The notes: generated from the sequence alone by a model not told the origin. A stretch of DNA of 64,000 bases from Bacteroides propionicigenes (GCF_018390535.1 NZ_JAHBBW010000015.1:1-64000), one strand, 5' to 3'; positions 16,454 to 28,111 are shown, numbered from the stretch's first letter. Made by a program: numbers and translations.

Positions 16454-18637
16454 ATGGCAGGGAAGAAGATTAATTTGATAGACCAGCTGAAGAACTACTT
16501 CGGGTTCGACACTTTTAAAGGAAATCAGGAAGCAATCATACAGAACCTGTTGGCAGGTAACGATACTTTCGTATTGATGCCCACCGGCGGTGGAAAGTCT
16601 TTGTGCTATCAGTTGCCTTCTTTGTTAATGGACGGTACGGCTATCGTGATTTCTCCTTTGATTGCCTTGATGAAGAATCAAGTCGACGCGATGCGTAACT
16701 TCAGTGAGGAGGACGGCATAGCCCATTTCATTAATTCTTCCCTCAATAAAAGCGCGATAGACCAAGTGAAGTCTGACATTCTTGCCGGAAGGACGAAATT
16801 GCTGTATGTGGCTCCGGAATCTTTGACAAAAGAAGAAAACGTAGAGTTCCTGAAAACAGTGAAGATTTCCTTCTACGCTGTAGATGAAGCCCATTGTATC
16901 TCAGAATGGGGGCATGACTTCCGTCCGGAATATCGCCGTATACGTCCCATTATCAATGAAATCGGAAAAGCTCCGCTTATAGCATTGACCGCGACCGCTA
17001 CACCGAAAGTGCAGCACGATATCCAGAAGAATCTGGGTATGATAGAGGCACAAGTGTACAAGTCGTCGTTCAATCGCCCGAACCTTTATTATGAAGTACG
17101 TCCTAAGACTGTAAATGTGGATAAGGACATCATCAAGTTCATCAAGAACAATCCGGAGAAGTCGGGCATCATCTATTGCCTGAGCCGGAAGAAGGTGGAA
17201 GAACTTGCTGAAATACTTCAGGCAAACGGCATTAATGCCCGTGCCTATCATGCCGGGATGGATTCGGCCACACGAACACAGAATCAAGATGATTTCCTAA
17301 TGGAAAAGATTGATGTAATTGTGGCTACCATTGCTTTCGGTATGGGTATTGACAAGCCTGACGTGCGTTATGTGATTCACTATGATATACCGAAAAGCCT
17401 GGAGGGATATTATCAGGAAACCGGACGTGCCGGCAGAGATGGAGGCGAAGGACAGTGTATTACGTTTTATACTAATAAAGACCTGCAGAAACTGGAAAAG
17501 TTTATGCAAGGCAAGCCTGTTGCAGAGCAGGAAATTGGCAAGCAGCTTCTGTTGGAAACAGCTGCGTATGCCGAATCGTCCGTTTGCCGCCGAAAGACGT
17601 TATTACACTATTTCGGTGAGGAGTATACGGAGGAAAATTGTGGAAATTGTGACAACTGTTTAAATCCGAAAAAACAAGTGGAAGCTCAGGAATTATTGTG
17701 CACCGTAATAGAAGCGATTCTTGCGGTAAAAGAAAATTTTAAAGCAGACTATATTATAGACATAATACAAGGAAAAGAAACTTCTGAAGTGCAGGCGCAT
17801 CTGCATGAAGATTTGGAAGTGTTCGGCTCCGGTATGGGAGAAGAAGACAAAACTTGGAATGCTGTTATCCGCCAGGCATTGATTGCCGGTTATTTGACTA
17901 AGGAAGTTGAAAACTATGGTTTGTTGAAGGTGACAGAGGAAGGAAAGAAGTTCCTGAAGCATCCTAAGTCTTTTAAGATTACGGAGGATAATGATTTTGA
18001 GGAAGTGGAAGAAGAAGCACCGGCACGCGGTGGTGGCGCTTGTGCGGTAGACCCTGCACTCTACTCCATGCTGAAGGACTTGCGTAAGAAACTCTCCAAG
18101 AAATTGGAAGTACCACCCTATGTTATATTCCAAGATCCTTCTTTGGAAGCAATGGCAACTATCTATCCGGTGACTTTGGATGAGTTGCAGAATATTCCGG
18201 GCGTGGGAGCCGGCAAGGCAAAACGCTATGGTGAAGAGTTCTGCAAGCTGATTAAACGTCATTGTGAAGAGAATGAAATAGAACGTCCTGAGGATTTGCG
18301 TGTCCGCACCGTAGCCAATAAGTCTAAGATGAAAGTGGCTATTATCCAAGCTATTGACCGTAAGGTGGCTTTAGATGATATCGCCATGTCGAAAGGTATA
18401 GAATTTGAAGAGTTGCTGGATGAAATAGAAGCTATTGTTTATTCCGGTACGAAATTGAATATCGACTACTTCTTGGAAGATATTATGGACGAAGACCACC
18501 TGCTGGATATATACGATTATTTTAAAGAATCTACTACGGACGATATTGATGATGCCTTGGATGAATTGGGCGATGATTTCACGGAAGAAGAAGTACGTTT
18601 GGTACGTATCAAATTTATCTCTGAAATGGCAAATTAG
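16454..18637 (+). CDS. recQ: ATP-dependent DNA helicase RecQ
   Basis: RecQ is a 3'-5' DNA helicase that acts in recombination and fork repair. The 727 residues include motif I MPTGGGKSLCYQLP near 35-48, the DEAH box in VDEAHCISEWGHDFR, motif III TATATP, and motif VI QETGRAGRDG. The zinc-binding RQC region has CRRKTLLHYF...CGNCDNC, and an HRDC domain lies near 540-620. An acidic tail of about 90 residues follows HRDC, longer than in E. coli RecQ (about 610 residues). The long form is usual in Bacteroides as far as I know. It lies downstream of clpX in the same direction, after 174 bp. Confidence 0.96.
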   Translation: MAGKKINLIDQLKNYFGFDTFKGNQEAIIQNLLAGNDTFVLMPTGGGKSLCYQLPSLLMDGTAIVISPLIALMKNQVDAMRNFSEEDGIAHFINSSLNKSAIDQVKSDILAGRTKLLYVAPESLTKEENVEFLKTVKISFYAVDEAHCISEWGHDFRPEYRRIRPIINEIGKAPLIALTATATPKVQHDIQKNLGMIEAQVYKSSFNRPNLYYEVRPKTVNVDKDIIKFIKNNPEKSGIIYCLSRKKVEELAEILQANGINARAYHAGMDSATRTQNQDDFLMEKIDVIVATIAFGMGIDKPDVRYVIHYDIPKSLEGYYQETGRAGRDGGEGQCITFYTNKDLQKLEKFMQGKPVAEQEIGKQLLLETAAYAESSVCRRKTLLHYFGEEYTEENCGNCDNCLNPKKQVEAQELLCTVIEAILAVKENFKADYIIDIIQGKETSEVQAHLHEDLEVFGSGMGEEDKTWNAVIRQALIAGYLTKEVENYGLLKVTEEGKKFLKHPKSFKITEDNDFEEVEEEAPARGGGACAVDPALYSMLKDLRKKLSKKLEVPPYVIFQDPSLEAMATIYPVTLDELQNIPGVGAGKAKRYGEEFCKLIKRHCEENEIERPEDLRVRTVANKSKMKVAIIQAIDRKVALDDIAMSKGIEFEELLDEIEAIVYSGTKLNIDYFLEDIMDEDHLLDIYDYFKESTTDDIDDALDELGDDFTEEEVRLVRIKFISEMAN

Positions 18638-18706
18638 TCTCCGGACTGTGATTTAAAAAAAGAAAAAAAATATTGCGTGTAAATATACGAAATGGAATAA
18701 AAACCG

Positions 18707-18714
18707 TATATTTG
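18707..18714 (+). promoter_or_regulatory. -7 element upstream of guaB
   Basis: TATATTTG matches TAnnTTTG exactly and lies 29 bases before the guaB ATG. No TTTG is present 19 bases upstream. Confidence 0.6.
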
Positions 18715-18731
18715 CACGCAATAAATTTTAA

Positions 18732-20219
<1,488 letters not shown>

Positions 20220-20243
20220 AGAATTTTCATTCATGAAGATAAT

Positions 20244-20282
20244 ATGCCCGGAGAGTAAACTGTACTTTTCGGGCATTGTTTG
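20244..20282 (+). terminator. Terminator after guaB
   Basis: ATGCCCG and CGGGCAT form a 7 bp stem with a 19-base loop that has some internal pairing. A moderately T-rich stretch, TGTTTGTTT, follows. Confidence 0.65.
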
Positions 20283-20289
20283 TTTCTTC

Positions 20290-20377
20290 TTAATACACTT
20301 GTTGCGTGCATTTGATATACTTGCTATTTGTTTTTGATATACTTGAAACGCTTTTTTGATGTACATGCTATTTGATT
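20290..20377. repeat. Four-unit, 22 bp period tandem array with TTGATATACTTG cores
   Basis: Four 22-base units start at 20290, 20312, 20334 and 20356. Their 12-base cores are TTAATACACTTG, TTGATATACTTG, TTGATATACTTG and TTGATGTACATG, each followed by a variable 10-base segment. The array ends 19 bp before the first ATG of the PpiC-like gene, so it fills that gene's promoter and leader region. TATACTTG in the core differs from the -7 pattern TAnnTTTG by one base. The function is unknown. Confidence 0.82.
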
Positions 20378-20396
20378 CCGCTTATTTTAATAAAAT

Positions 20397-21953
20397 ATGA
20401 TGAAGATGAGAAGTTTTTGGATGATGCTTTTTCTGTGGTTGAGCTGGAATGCTTCCTCTCAATCGGATTTGGTGTTGATGCGTATCAATGGAAAGGATGT
20501 GATGCGTTCAGAGTTTGAGTATAGCTACAACAAGGATAAAGTATCGCTTACTCCCAAACAGACTATGCCGGAAAAATATGTGGAGCGGTTTGTGAATTTC
20601 AAACTGAAAGTAGCCGCTGCCGAAGCTGCCGGATTGGATACGGTTCTTGTTCTCCGCGAGAGAGTGGAAAACTATCGTAATCGATTGATAGAATCATATC
20701 TGACCGATACAATTGCAGCGGAGCGTGCAGCCCGGCAGTTGTATGATAAAATGAAAGCCGGCCATCGCGTTGGACAGGTGCGTGTGAAGCATATTTTTAA
20801 ATATCTTTCTCAGACAATCTCCGGTCATGCGCTTCGTGATGCAGTAGCCCATATGGATTCCATTTATGAATACCTCCGGAGGAATCCTGCGAGTGAGGTT
20901 TTTGATGCCTGTGTAGAGCGCTACTCTGATGATAAACATACATTTTGGGTAAGTTGGTTGCAGATGCCGATGGAGTTTGAAGATGTCGTTTTCGATTTGT
21001 CGGCGGGAGAAATATCGCAACCTTTTTTTACTCCGCAAGGTATTCATATTGTAAAGGTCCTTGAACGGAAAGGAATACCTCCTTTTGAGGACGTGAGGGA
21101 AGAAATAATGGCTCGTCAGGCGCAACGCCACGGACCGGACCGGGGAGCGAAGGCGAAGGTTGAGAAATTAAAGAAAGAGTATCAATACATCCCCGATAAA
21201 GTTGGTATGGATGAGCTGGTGAATTCAGGACGAACAAGCCGCACACTGTTTACGTTGGCAGGTAAAAACTATACGGGGAATGATTTTGCCCGTTTTGCTG
21301 CAGCATATCCGGCGGGCGTTCGCAAACAATTGGATGCTTTTATAATGAAAACTGTATTCGATTATGAGAATACACGTTTAGAACAAAAATATCCGGACTT
21401 TCGTCGGTTAGTGCAAGGTTACAAGGAACAGCTGATGTTAAATAAAATCACAGAAAAAGAAGTCTGTGAACGGGCTGCAACGGATGAGGCCGGATTGAAA
21501 AACTACTTTGAGAAATATCGTTCAAAGTATCAGTGGAAAGAACCACGTTATAAAGGCGCCGTCCTGCATGGTGTAAGTAAACGTGTTGTCAAACAAGCGC
21601 GTAAGTTCTTGAAAAGCTTGCCGGAAGAAGAATGGAAGGATGCAATCCGTCTGACTTTTAATGCCGGTGCGCAACCGCAGATACGGTTGGAACAAGGGAC
21701 GTTTGCTCCCGGTGACAACGTGTATGTTGATGATGTGATATTCAAAGGGAAAGAGGCAATGCCTGTGGTGTCATTTCCTTTTACCGTTGTGCTGGGTAAG
21801 AAAGTGAAAGGTCCGGAAGACTATCTGGAAGTGAAAGACCGGCTTGTCACAGATTATCAGAGTTATTTGGACAGCCAGTGGATAGCTCGTTTGCGCGCTT
21901 CTGCTAAGGTTGAAATAAACCAAGAGGTTTTAAAAACCGTTAATAATCACTGA
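20397..21953 (+). CDS. Periplasmic peptidyl-prolyl isomerase, PpiC/SurA-like
   Basis: A 518-residue exported protein. After a signal peptide (about 1-22, with the start among ATGs at 20397, 20400 and 20406) comes a SurA-like N-terminal helical region that includes NGKDVMRSEFEYSYNKD. A parvulin domain (about 120-230) carries RVKHIFKYL, and FDVVFDLSAGEIS-like text that fits the rotamase core, ending in QGIHIVKVLER. The C-terminal half is a further chaperone-like region without a clear second rotamase. It opens a cluster of three such genes followed by an OstA-like gene, which points to outer membrane protein folding. A 22 bp repeat array lies immediately upstream. Confidence 0.85.
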   Translation: MMKMRSFWMMLFLWLSWNASSQSDLVLMRINGKDVMRSEFEYSYNKDKVSLTPKQTMPEKYVERFVNFKLKVAAAEAAGLDTVLVLRERVENYRNRLIESYLTDTIAAERAARQLYDKMKAGHRVGQVRVKHIFKYLSQTISGHALRDAVAHMDSIYEYLRRNPASEVFDACVERYSDDKHTFWVSWLQMPMEFEDVVFDLSAGEISQPFFTPQGIHIVKVLERKGIPPFEDVREEIMARQAQRHGPDRGAKAKVEKLKKEYQYIPDKVGMDELVNSGRTSRTLFTLAGKNYTGNDFARFAAAYPAGVRKQLDAFIMKTVFDYENTRLEQKYPDFRRLVQGYKEQLMLNKITEKEVCERAATDEAGLKNYFEKYRSKYQWKEPRYKGAVLHGVSKRVVKQARKFLKSLPEEEWKDAIRLTFNAGAQPQIRLEQGTFAPGDNVYVDDVIFKGKEAMPVVSFPFTVVLGKKVKGPEDYLEVKDRLVTDYQSYLDSQWIARLRASAKVEINQEVLKTVNNH

Positions 21954-22010
21954 TGCAACCGATTAAAGCCGTATCTTCGTACCTTAAAATATAGTAAATA
22001 TCAGTTGGTG

Positions 22011-22853
22011 ATGCGAACAACCTGTTTGGGGCTTTTTATTCTTCTTTTCTGTGGGGCATGCAAGGAACAGCACGACCATGGAGGGCGGACACCGTTGGTG
22101 GAATTGGATGGCAACTTCCTTTACTACGAGGACTTGCAGACGGTACTTCCTGCGGATTTGTCGAAAGATGACAGTCTGTTGTTTGCGGAGCATTACATTC
22201 GTAACTGGGCGGAAGATGTGCTGCTGTACGAGAAAGCGCAAAGCAATATTCCTAATAGCGGTGAGATTGACAAGTTGGTGGAGAACTACCGGAAAGCGTT
22301 GATTATGCATACCTATCAACAGGAATTGATAAATCAAACCCTTTCCGAAGAAATCTCGGAAACAGAACTGACCGATTATTATGAGAAACATCAGGAACTT
22401 TTCAAGGTAGAGCGTCCTTTGATGAAGGGATTGTTTATCAAAGTCCCTCTGACGGCTCCCCAGCTGAGTAATGTTCGCCGTTGGTATAAGACGGAAACCC
22501 GCGAAGCCGTAGAGCATCTGGAGAAATACAGTTTGCAGAATGCTGTAAAGTATGAGTACTTCTATGACAAGTGGGTACCGATAGCCGAAGTTATGGATTT
22601 GATGCCGCTGCAAGTGCCCGATGCGGGAGAATACCTGAATAAGAACCGCCATGTGGAATTAAAAGATACAGCTTTTCATTATTTTCTGAACGTAAGCGAC
22701 TATCGTGCGGCGGGCGAACAGGAACCGTACGAGTTTGCCCGTACCCAAGTGAAGGACATGATGCTGAATATGAAGCAGGTGGAGTTTATGAAACAAGTGA
22801 AAGAAGACTTGTATCAACGTGCTGAGAAAAGAGACAAGATTAAATATTATTAG
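22011..22853 (+). CDS. SurA-like chaperone lipoprotein lacking a clear rotamase domain
   Basis: A 280-residue lipoprotein with a short signal ending in the lipobox FCGAC. The N-terminal half resembles SurA (LVELDGNFLYYEDLQTVLP, then helices with NQTLSEEISETELTDYYEKH), the part that binds unfolded clients. I see no parvulin motif, so isomerase activity is doubtful. The ATG at 22011 is preferred to the TTG and GTG just before it. It sits 57 bp after the first PpiC-like gene and 15 bp before the SurA-type gene, and is presumably in one operon with them. It may tether the chaperone function to a membrane. Confidence 0.75.
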   Translation: MRTTCLGLFILLFCGACKEQHDHGGRTPLVELDGNFLYYEDLQTVLPADLSKDDSLLFAEHYIRNWAEDVLLYEKAQSNIPNSGEIDKLVENYRKALIMHTYQQELINQTLSEEISETELTDYYEKHQELFKVERPLMKGLFIKVPLTAPQLSNVRRWYKTETREAVEHLEKYSLQNAVKYEYFYDKWVPIAEVMDLMPLQVPDAGEYLNKNRHVELKDTAFHYFLNVSDYRAAGEQEPYEFARTQVKDMMLNMKQVEFMKQVKEDLYQRAEKRDKIKYY

Positions 22854-22868
22854 TATAAGACACCAAGA

Positions 22869-24236
22869 ATGAAAAAGTGTATGAACTTTAAGTTTGTAGT
22901 TTTATTTGCCTTGACGCTGTTAGCCGGTTCTACCGTTTATGCACAAGACAATGTGATTGACGAGGTTGTATGGGTAGTAGGCGACGAGGCTATATTAAAG
23001 TCTGAAGTGGAAGAGGCGCGTATGAGTGCTTTGTACGAAGGACGTAAATTCGACCGAGACCCTTATTGCGTGATTCCGGAAGAAATAGCCGTACAAAAGT
23101 TATTCCTGCATCAGGCGGCACTCGATAGTATTGAAGTTTCCGAAGCCGAGGTTATCCAGCGCGTGGATTATATGACGAATATGTATATTACCAATATCGG
23201 CTCTCGCGAAAAAATGGAAGAGTACTTCAATAAGACCTCCAGCCAGATTCGCGAGACTTTGCGCGACAACGCCCGCGAAGGTTTGAAAGTGCAGAAAATG
23301 CAGCAGAAGCTGGTTGGTGAAATTAAGATAACGCCCGCCGAGGTGCGCCGTTATTTCAAGGATTTGCCTCAAGACAGTATTCCCTATATCCCGACTCAGG
23401 TAGAAGTGCAGATTATCACTCAACAGCCGAAAGTCCCTTTGGAAGAGATTGAAAACGTAAAGAAGCGTTTGCGCGATTTTACGGAACGTATCACGAAAGG
23501 AGAAACCAGTTTCTCTACGTTGGCGCGTATGTACTCTGAAGACCGTATGTCGGCAATCCGGGGCGGAGAAATAGAATTCTCCGGTAGAGGTATGCTCGAC
23601 CCCGCTTATGCCAGTGTGGCTTTCAACTTGCAAGATCCCAACAAAGTGTCTAAAATCGTAGAATCGGAATATGGTTTTCACATCATACAGCTGATAGAAA
23701 AGCGTGGAGATCGTATCAAGACACGTCACATCTTGTTGAAACCGCATGTGCCCGAAGAGGCGCTTACGGCAGGTATGGCACGTTTGGACTCCATAGCCGA
23801 TGATATTCGTAACGGAAAGTTCTCTTTTGAGGAGGCTGCGTCGGTACTTTCACAGGACAAGGACACGCGCAACAATCACGGTCTGCTTCCTAATCCCAAC
23901 AATAACACTTCTAAATTCGAGATGCAGGAATTGCCGCCTGAAATAGCCAAAGTGGTGGACAAGATGAAAGTAGGGGAAATCTCCGAAGCATTCACCATGA
24001 TTCCGCAGAAGACCGGAAAAGAGGAGTGCGTCATTGTGAAGTTAAAGAGCCGTACCAACGGCCATAAGGCAACCGTTGCCGACGATTACCAGAACCTGAA
24101 AGAAATTGTTTTGGAGAAACGCCGTGACGAAATGCTGGACAAGTGGATTCGTGAAAAACAGAAACACACTTACGTCCGTATTAACGAAAATTGGAGAAAC
24201 TGTACATTCAAGTATCCGGGATGGATAAAAGACTGA
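22869..24236 (+). CDS. SurA-type periplasmic chaperone / peptidyl-prolyl isomerase
   Basis: A 455-residue exported protein with a signal peptide ending TVYAQ (about 1-26). A SurA N-terminal chaperone region with VIDEVVWVVGDEAILKSEVE follows, which is very close to the SurA start pattern. Two parvulin domains follow: about 175-275 (TQVEVQIITQQP, SEYGFHIIQL) and about 280-385 (IKTRHILLKP, GKFSFEEAASVLSQD). The SurA architecture is complete, so it probably escorts outer membrane proteins through the periplasm. Its end overlaps the next gene's likely start by 16 bp, which indicates translational coupling. Confidence 0.9.
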   Translation: MKKCMNFKFVVLFALTLLAGSTVYAQDNVIDEVVWVVGDEAILKSEVEEARMSALYEGRKFDRDPYCVIPEEIAVQKLFLHQAALDSIEVSEAEVIQRVDYMTNMYITNIGSREKMEEYFNKTSSQIRETLRDNAREGLKVQKMQQKLVGEIKITPAEVRRYFKDLPQDSIPYIPTQVEVQIITQQPKVPLEEIENVKKRLRDFTERITKGETSFSTLARMYSEDRMSAIRGGEIEFSGRGMLDPAYASVAFNLQDPNKVSKIVESEYGFHIIQLIEKRGDRIKTRHILLKPHVPEEALTAGMARLDSIADDIRNGKFSFEEAASVLSQDKDTRNNHGLLPNPNNNTSKFEMQELPPEIAKVVDKMKVGEISEAFTMIPQKTGKEECVIVKLKSRTNGHKATVADDYQNLKEIVLEKRRDEMLDKWIREKQKHTYVRINENWRNCTFKYPGWIKD

Positions 24237-25846
24237 TATTTGGTTTGATATGCTTGTTCGGCGTTTGTTTGTTAAGTGCGCAGGACAGGAAAAGTGAGCC
24301 TGACAAGAAAAAGAAACGTGTAGATTTGCTTTATGCCGATGAGGCGCAGGCGGATAAACAGTTGCGTCCCGATGTGCAGGTACTGATCGGTTCTGTCCGG
24401 ATGAAGCATGACAGTATGTATATGTTTTGCGACAGTGCTCTGATTTACGAAAAAATCAATTCCGTAGAAGCATTCGGCAATGTCCGTATGGAGCAAGGGG
24501 ACACCTTATTTATATATGGTGATTACTTGTATTACGACGGTATGTCGCAACTGGCCATGTTGCGCGAGAATGTCCGTATGATTAACCGCAATACAGAGCT
24601 TACTACGGACAGCTTGAACTATGACCGTCTTTATAATTTAGGATATTACTTTGACGGCGGTACGCTGACCGATGAAGAGAATGTGCTCACTTCCGAATGG
24701 GGCGAATACAGTCCGGCAACCAAACTGGCTGTTTTCAACCATGAGGTGAAGCTGGTAAATCCGAAGTTTGTCCTGACCTCCGATACCTTGAAATACAGTA
24801 CGGAGTCCAAAATCGCAACAATTTTGGGCCCTTCCGACATTGTTAGCGACAAAAATCATATTTACTCGGAGCGTGGAGAATATAACACCGTTTCCGAGCA
24901 GGCGGAATTGCTGGATCGTTCTGTTTTGACAAACGAAGGCAAGAAACTTACGGGTGACAGCCTTTTCTACGACCGCAAGTTGGGATATGGCGAGGCTTTC
25001 AACAACGTCCAGATGAATGATACGGTCAACAGGAATATGCTTACCGGCAATTATTGTTTCTACAATGAGCTGACGGGCAATGCCATTGCCACCCAGCGTG
25101 CCGTTGCCGTAGACTACTCTCAGGGTGACAGCCTTTTCATGCATGGCGATACCCTGCGGCTGGTAACTTATAATATGAATACCGACTCCGCCTATCGTGA
25201 GATGCGCGTCTATCATAAAGTGCGTGCTTATCGTACGGATGTGCAGGCGGTATGTGATTCTTTGGTCTACAACTCCAAAGACTCTTGTATGACGATGTAT
25301 ACAGATCCTATCCTGTGGCATGGTGCGCAGCAGTTGCTCGGTGAGGAGATAAAGGTCTACATGAATGACAGCACCATTGACTGGGCTCACATCATCAATC
25401 AGGCTTTGGCTGTGGAGCGGAAAGATTCCGTCCATTACAATCAAGTGACAGGAAAGGAGATGAAAGCCTTTTTCGAGAATGGAGATATGCGTCGTGTAGA
25501 TGTGAACGGTAATGTCTTGATAATCTTCTATCCAGAGGAAAAAGACAGTACGATGATTGGTATGAACTATGCCGAGGGCAGCTTTCTGCGTATTTATCTT
25601 AAGGACCGCAAGATGGAAGAAGCCGCATTGATAGGCAAGTCCAATGGTATATTGTATCCCATGGATCAAATACCGGCGGACAAGATGAGGCTGCCTTCAT
25701 TTGTATGGTTTGATTATATCCGTCCGCTGAACAAGTACGACATCTTTGAGTGGCGAGGTAAAAAAGCGGGTGAAACATTGCAGAAAAGTGACCGGAAACC
25801 TTTAACTTCGCCAAGAGATATGCATATAAAACGAACTAAAAAATAA
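24221..25846 (+). CDS. OstA/LptA-like periplasmic protein
   Basis: A 541-residue exported protein with a signal peptide ending LLSAQD. The body is a long series of OstA/LptA-type beta repeats (about 35-330: DSMYMFCDSALIYE, EAFGNVRMEQGDTLFIYGDYLYYDG, AIATQRAVAVDYSQGDSLFMHGD). This fold forms the bridge that carries lipopolysaccharide across the periplasm in LptA and the N-terminus of LptD. It is much longer than E. coli LptA (about 185 residues). The ATG at 24221 is chosen because it opens a signal peptide. It overlaps the SurA-type gene by 16 bp. Role in LPS transport is inferred from fold and context. Confidence 0.82.
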   Translation: MDKRLIFGLICLFGVCLLSAQDRKSEPDKKKKRVDLLYADEAQADKQLRPDVQVLIGSVRMKHDSMYMFCDSALIYEKINSVEAFGNVRMEQGDTLFIYGDYLYYDGMSQLAMLRENVRMINRNTELTTDSLNYDRLYNLGYYFDGGTLTDEENVLTSEWGEYSPATKLAVFNHEVKLVNPKFVLTSDTLKYSTESKIATILGPSDIVSDKNHIYSERGEYNTVSEQAELLDRSVLTNEGKKLTGDSLFYDRKLGYGEAFNNVQMNDTVNRNMLTGNYCFYNELTGNAIATQRAVAVDYSQGDSLFMHGDTLRLVTYNMNTDSAYREMRVYHKVRAYRTDVQAVCDSLVYNSKDSCMTMYTDPILWHGAQQLLGEEIKVYMNDSTIDWAHIINQALAVERKDSVHYNQVTGKEMKAFFENGDMRRVDVNGNVLIIFYPEEKDSTMIGMNYAEGSFLRIYLKDRKMEEAALIGKSNGILYPMDQIPADKMRLPSFVWFDYIRPLNKYDIFEWRGKKAGETLQKSDRKPLTSPRDMHIKRTKK

Positions 25847-25850
25847 CGCT

Positions 25851-26141
25851 ATGGGAATGTTTACAATGCGTAAGCCGCGAGGTTTTCACCATTCATACAT
25901 CTATGTGAATGAACGGAAAGAGAAGCTGGCTAAAATGGAAGAAGATGCCAAGCGCGAATTAGGTATGTTGCCGGAAAAGGAGTTTTCGCCCGAAGATATC
26001 CGGGGAAAGTTCGTCGAAAGCACCACCCACCTGAAGCGCCGCAAGGAAAGCGGACGTAAACCTGTTCATTTGGGGATAATACTGGTGGTCATTGCTTTGC
26101 TGATATACCTGTGGTATGCCATAACCAACGGTATCATTTAA
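25851..26141 (+). CDS. Small single-pass membrane protein of unknown function
   Basis: A 96-residue protein with a basic N-terminus (RKPRGFHHSYIYVNERKEKLAK), a charged middle, and one membrane segment near the C-terminus (about 73-93, LGIILVVIALLIYLWYAI). The start is either the ATG at 25851 or the in-frame ATG at 25866. It lies 4 bp after the OstA-like gene and 42 bp before mutL, so it is probably cotranscribed with them. I do not recognise a functional family. Confidence 0.75.
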   Translation: MGMFTMRKPRGFHHSYIYVNERKEKLAKMEEDAKRELGMLPEKEFSPEDIRGKFVESTTHLKRRKESGRKPVHLGIILVVIALLIYLWYAITNGII

Positions 26142-26183
26142 GTTCCTATATCTTAACTTTATATTTTATACTTTATACTTATC

Positions 26184-28076
26184 ATGAGCGATATCATTCA
26201 TTTGCTGCCCGATTCGGTTGCAAACCAGATTGCTGCCGGAGAGGTGATTCAACGTCCGGCATCTGTCATCAAAGAATTGGTAGAAAATGCGATTGATGCA
26301 GAAGCCGGAGAAATACATGTTTTGATTACGGATGCCGGGAAAACCTGCATTCAGGTCATTGACGATGGAAAGGGAATGTCCGAGACTGATGCCCGCTTGT
26401 CCTTTGAGCGCCATGCCACATCCAAGATACGCGAAGCCTCCGATTTGTTTGCCTTGCGCACAATGGGATTTCGCGGAGAGGCGTTGGCATCTATTGCTGC
26501 GGTGGCAGAGGTGGAGTTGAAAACCCGTCCGGCTAATGAGGAATTGGGCACGCGCTTGGTGATTGCCGGTTCTAAGGTGGAGAGTCAGGAGGCCGTATCT
26601 TGTCCTAAGGGAAGTAACTTTTCCGTAAAGAACCTCTTCTTCAATATTCCCGCCCGCCGCAAGTTTCTGAAAGCAAATTCAACGGAATTGAGCAACATCC
26701 TGACCGAGTTCGAGCGTATTGCTTTGGTGCATCCGGATGTGGCTTTCTATCTGTACAGCAATGATACCGAACTGTTCAACCTGCCCGTCATGCCGTTGCG
26801 CCAACGTATTCTTGCCGTATTCGGTAAGAAGTTGAACCAGCAATTATTGTCGGTAGATGTAAATACGACGATGATAAAAGTTTCCGGTTTTGTTGCGAAG
26901 CCGGAAACATCCCGGAAGAAAGGTGCGCATCAGTACTTTTTCGTAAACGGGCGTTATATGCGTCACCCATATTTCCATAAGGCGGTTATGGATGCCTACG
27001 AACAGCTGATTCCCGCCGGGGAACAAATATCCTATTTTATCTATTTTGAAGTAGACCCTGCCAACATAGATGTGAATATCCATCCTACAAAGACGGAAAT
27101 CAAGTTTGAGAATGAACAGGCTATTTGGCAGATACTCTCGGCTGCCGTTAAAGAATCGCTTGGAAAGTTCAATGCCGTGCCGTCCATAGACTTCGATACG
27201 GAGGGTATGCCCGATATTCCGGCGTTTGAACAAAACCGTCCTATCGAACCGCCTAAGGTGCACTATAATGCAGATTTCAATCCTTTTAAAACCTCGTCCG
27301 CCTCTTCCTATGGCGGTGGAGGAAACTATTCCCGTCAGAGTGTGGAGTGGGAGGGCTTGTATTCCGGTTTGGAGAAAGCGAGCAAGATGAACGAACCTGC
27401 CGAGGAAGAACCGTTTGATTTTGAGGAGGCAGCTTCCGCCGTAACAGAACCGGTTGCAGCATCCCCGCAATCTTCTCCTTTGTATTCGGGTGAGCCTTCT
27501 ACTATGGAGAAAGGTGCGCAGCACTTGCAGTTCAAGGGACGTTTTATACTTACTTCCGTAAAGTCCGGTTTGATGCTTATTGACCAGCATCGTGCGCATA
27601 TACGTGTGCTGTTCGACCGATACATGAATCAGATTTGCCAGAAACAGGGGGTGTCTCAGGGAGTGCTGTTCCCGGAGATAATCCAATTGCCGGCTTCCGA
27701 AGCGGCGGTGCTGGAAAGCTTGTCGGATGATTTGGCGGCGGTAGGTTTCGACCTCAGCCCTTTGGGAGGGGGCAGTTATGCTATCAACGGTATTCCTTCC
27801 GGCATCGAGGGACTGAACCCCGTAGAACTGGTGCGCAGTATGGTGCATACCGCTATGGAGAAAGGCAATGATGTGAAGGAAGAAGTCCAGACCATCCTTG
27901 CGTTGACTTTGGCGCGTGCGGCGGCTATCGTTTACGGGCAGGTGCTGAGCAATGATGAAATGTCCAATCTGGTAGACAGCCTGTTTGCTTGTTCCACGCC
28001 CAACTATACGCCTGACGGACGTACGGTTCTTTCTACCATTAAAGAAGAAGATATTGAGAAACTGTTCCTGAAGTGA
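26184..28076 (+). CDS. mutL: DNA mismatch repair protein MutL
   Basis: MutL couples mismatch recognition by MutS to strand removal. The 630 residues carry the GHKL ATPase motifs: [16 protein letters not shown] text ([13 protein letters not shown] near 32-44), DDGKGM, and FRGEALASI. The [10 protein letters not shown] segment of the transducer domain follows, and DVNIHPTK ends the N-terminal module. A variable linker (about 340-430) leads to the C-terminal dimerisation domain. I do not see the DQHAxxERxxYE motif intact; the text is [18 protein letters not shown], as in forms that may lack the endonuclease activity. It follows the envelope genes in the same direction. Confidence 0.96.
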   Translation: MSDIIHLLPDSVANQIAAGEVIQRPASVIKELVENAIDAEAGEIHVLITDAGKTCIQVIDDGKGMSETDARLSFERHATSKIREASDLFALRTMGFRGEALASIAAVAEVELKTRPANEELGTRLVIAGSKVESQEAVSCPKGSNFSVKNLFFNIPARRKFLKANSTELSNILTEFERIALVHPDVAFYLYSNDTELFNLPVMPLRQRILAVFGKKLNQQLLSVDVNTTMIKVSGFVAKPETSRKKGAHQYFFVNGRYMRHPYFHKAVMDAYEQLIPAGEQISYFIYFEVDPANIDVNIHPTKTEIKFENEQAIWQILSAAVKESLGKFNAVPSIDFDTEGMPDIPAFEQNRPIEPPKVHYNADFNPFKTSSASSYGGGGNYSRQSVEWEGLYSGLEKASKMNEPAEEEPFDFEEAASAVTEPVAASPQSSPLYSGEPSTMEKGAQHLQFKGRFILTSVKSGLMLIDQHRAHIRVLFDRYMNQICQKQGVSQGVLFPEIIQLPASEAAVLESLSDDLAAVGFDLSPLGGGSYAINGIPSGIEGLNPVELVRSMVHTAMEKGNDVKEEVQTILALTLARAAAIVYGQVLSNDEMSNLVDSLFACSTPNYTPDGRTVLSTIKEEDIEKLFLK

Positions 28077-28111
28077 TAATTTAAAAAAAATTTCCTCTTT
28101 TCAGAACCTTT

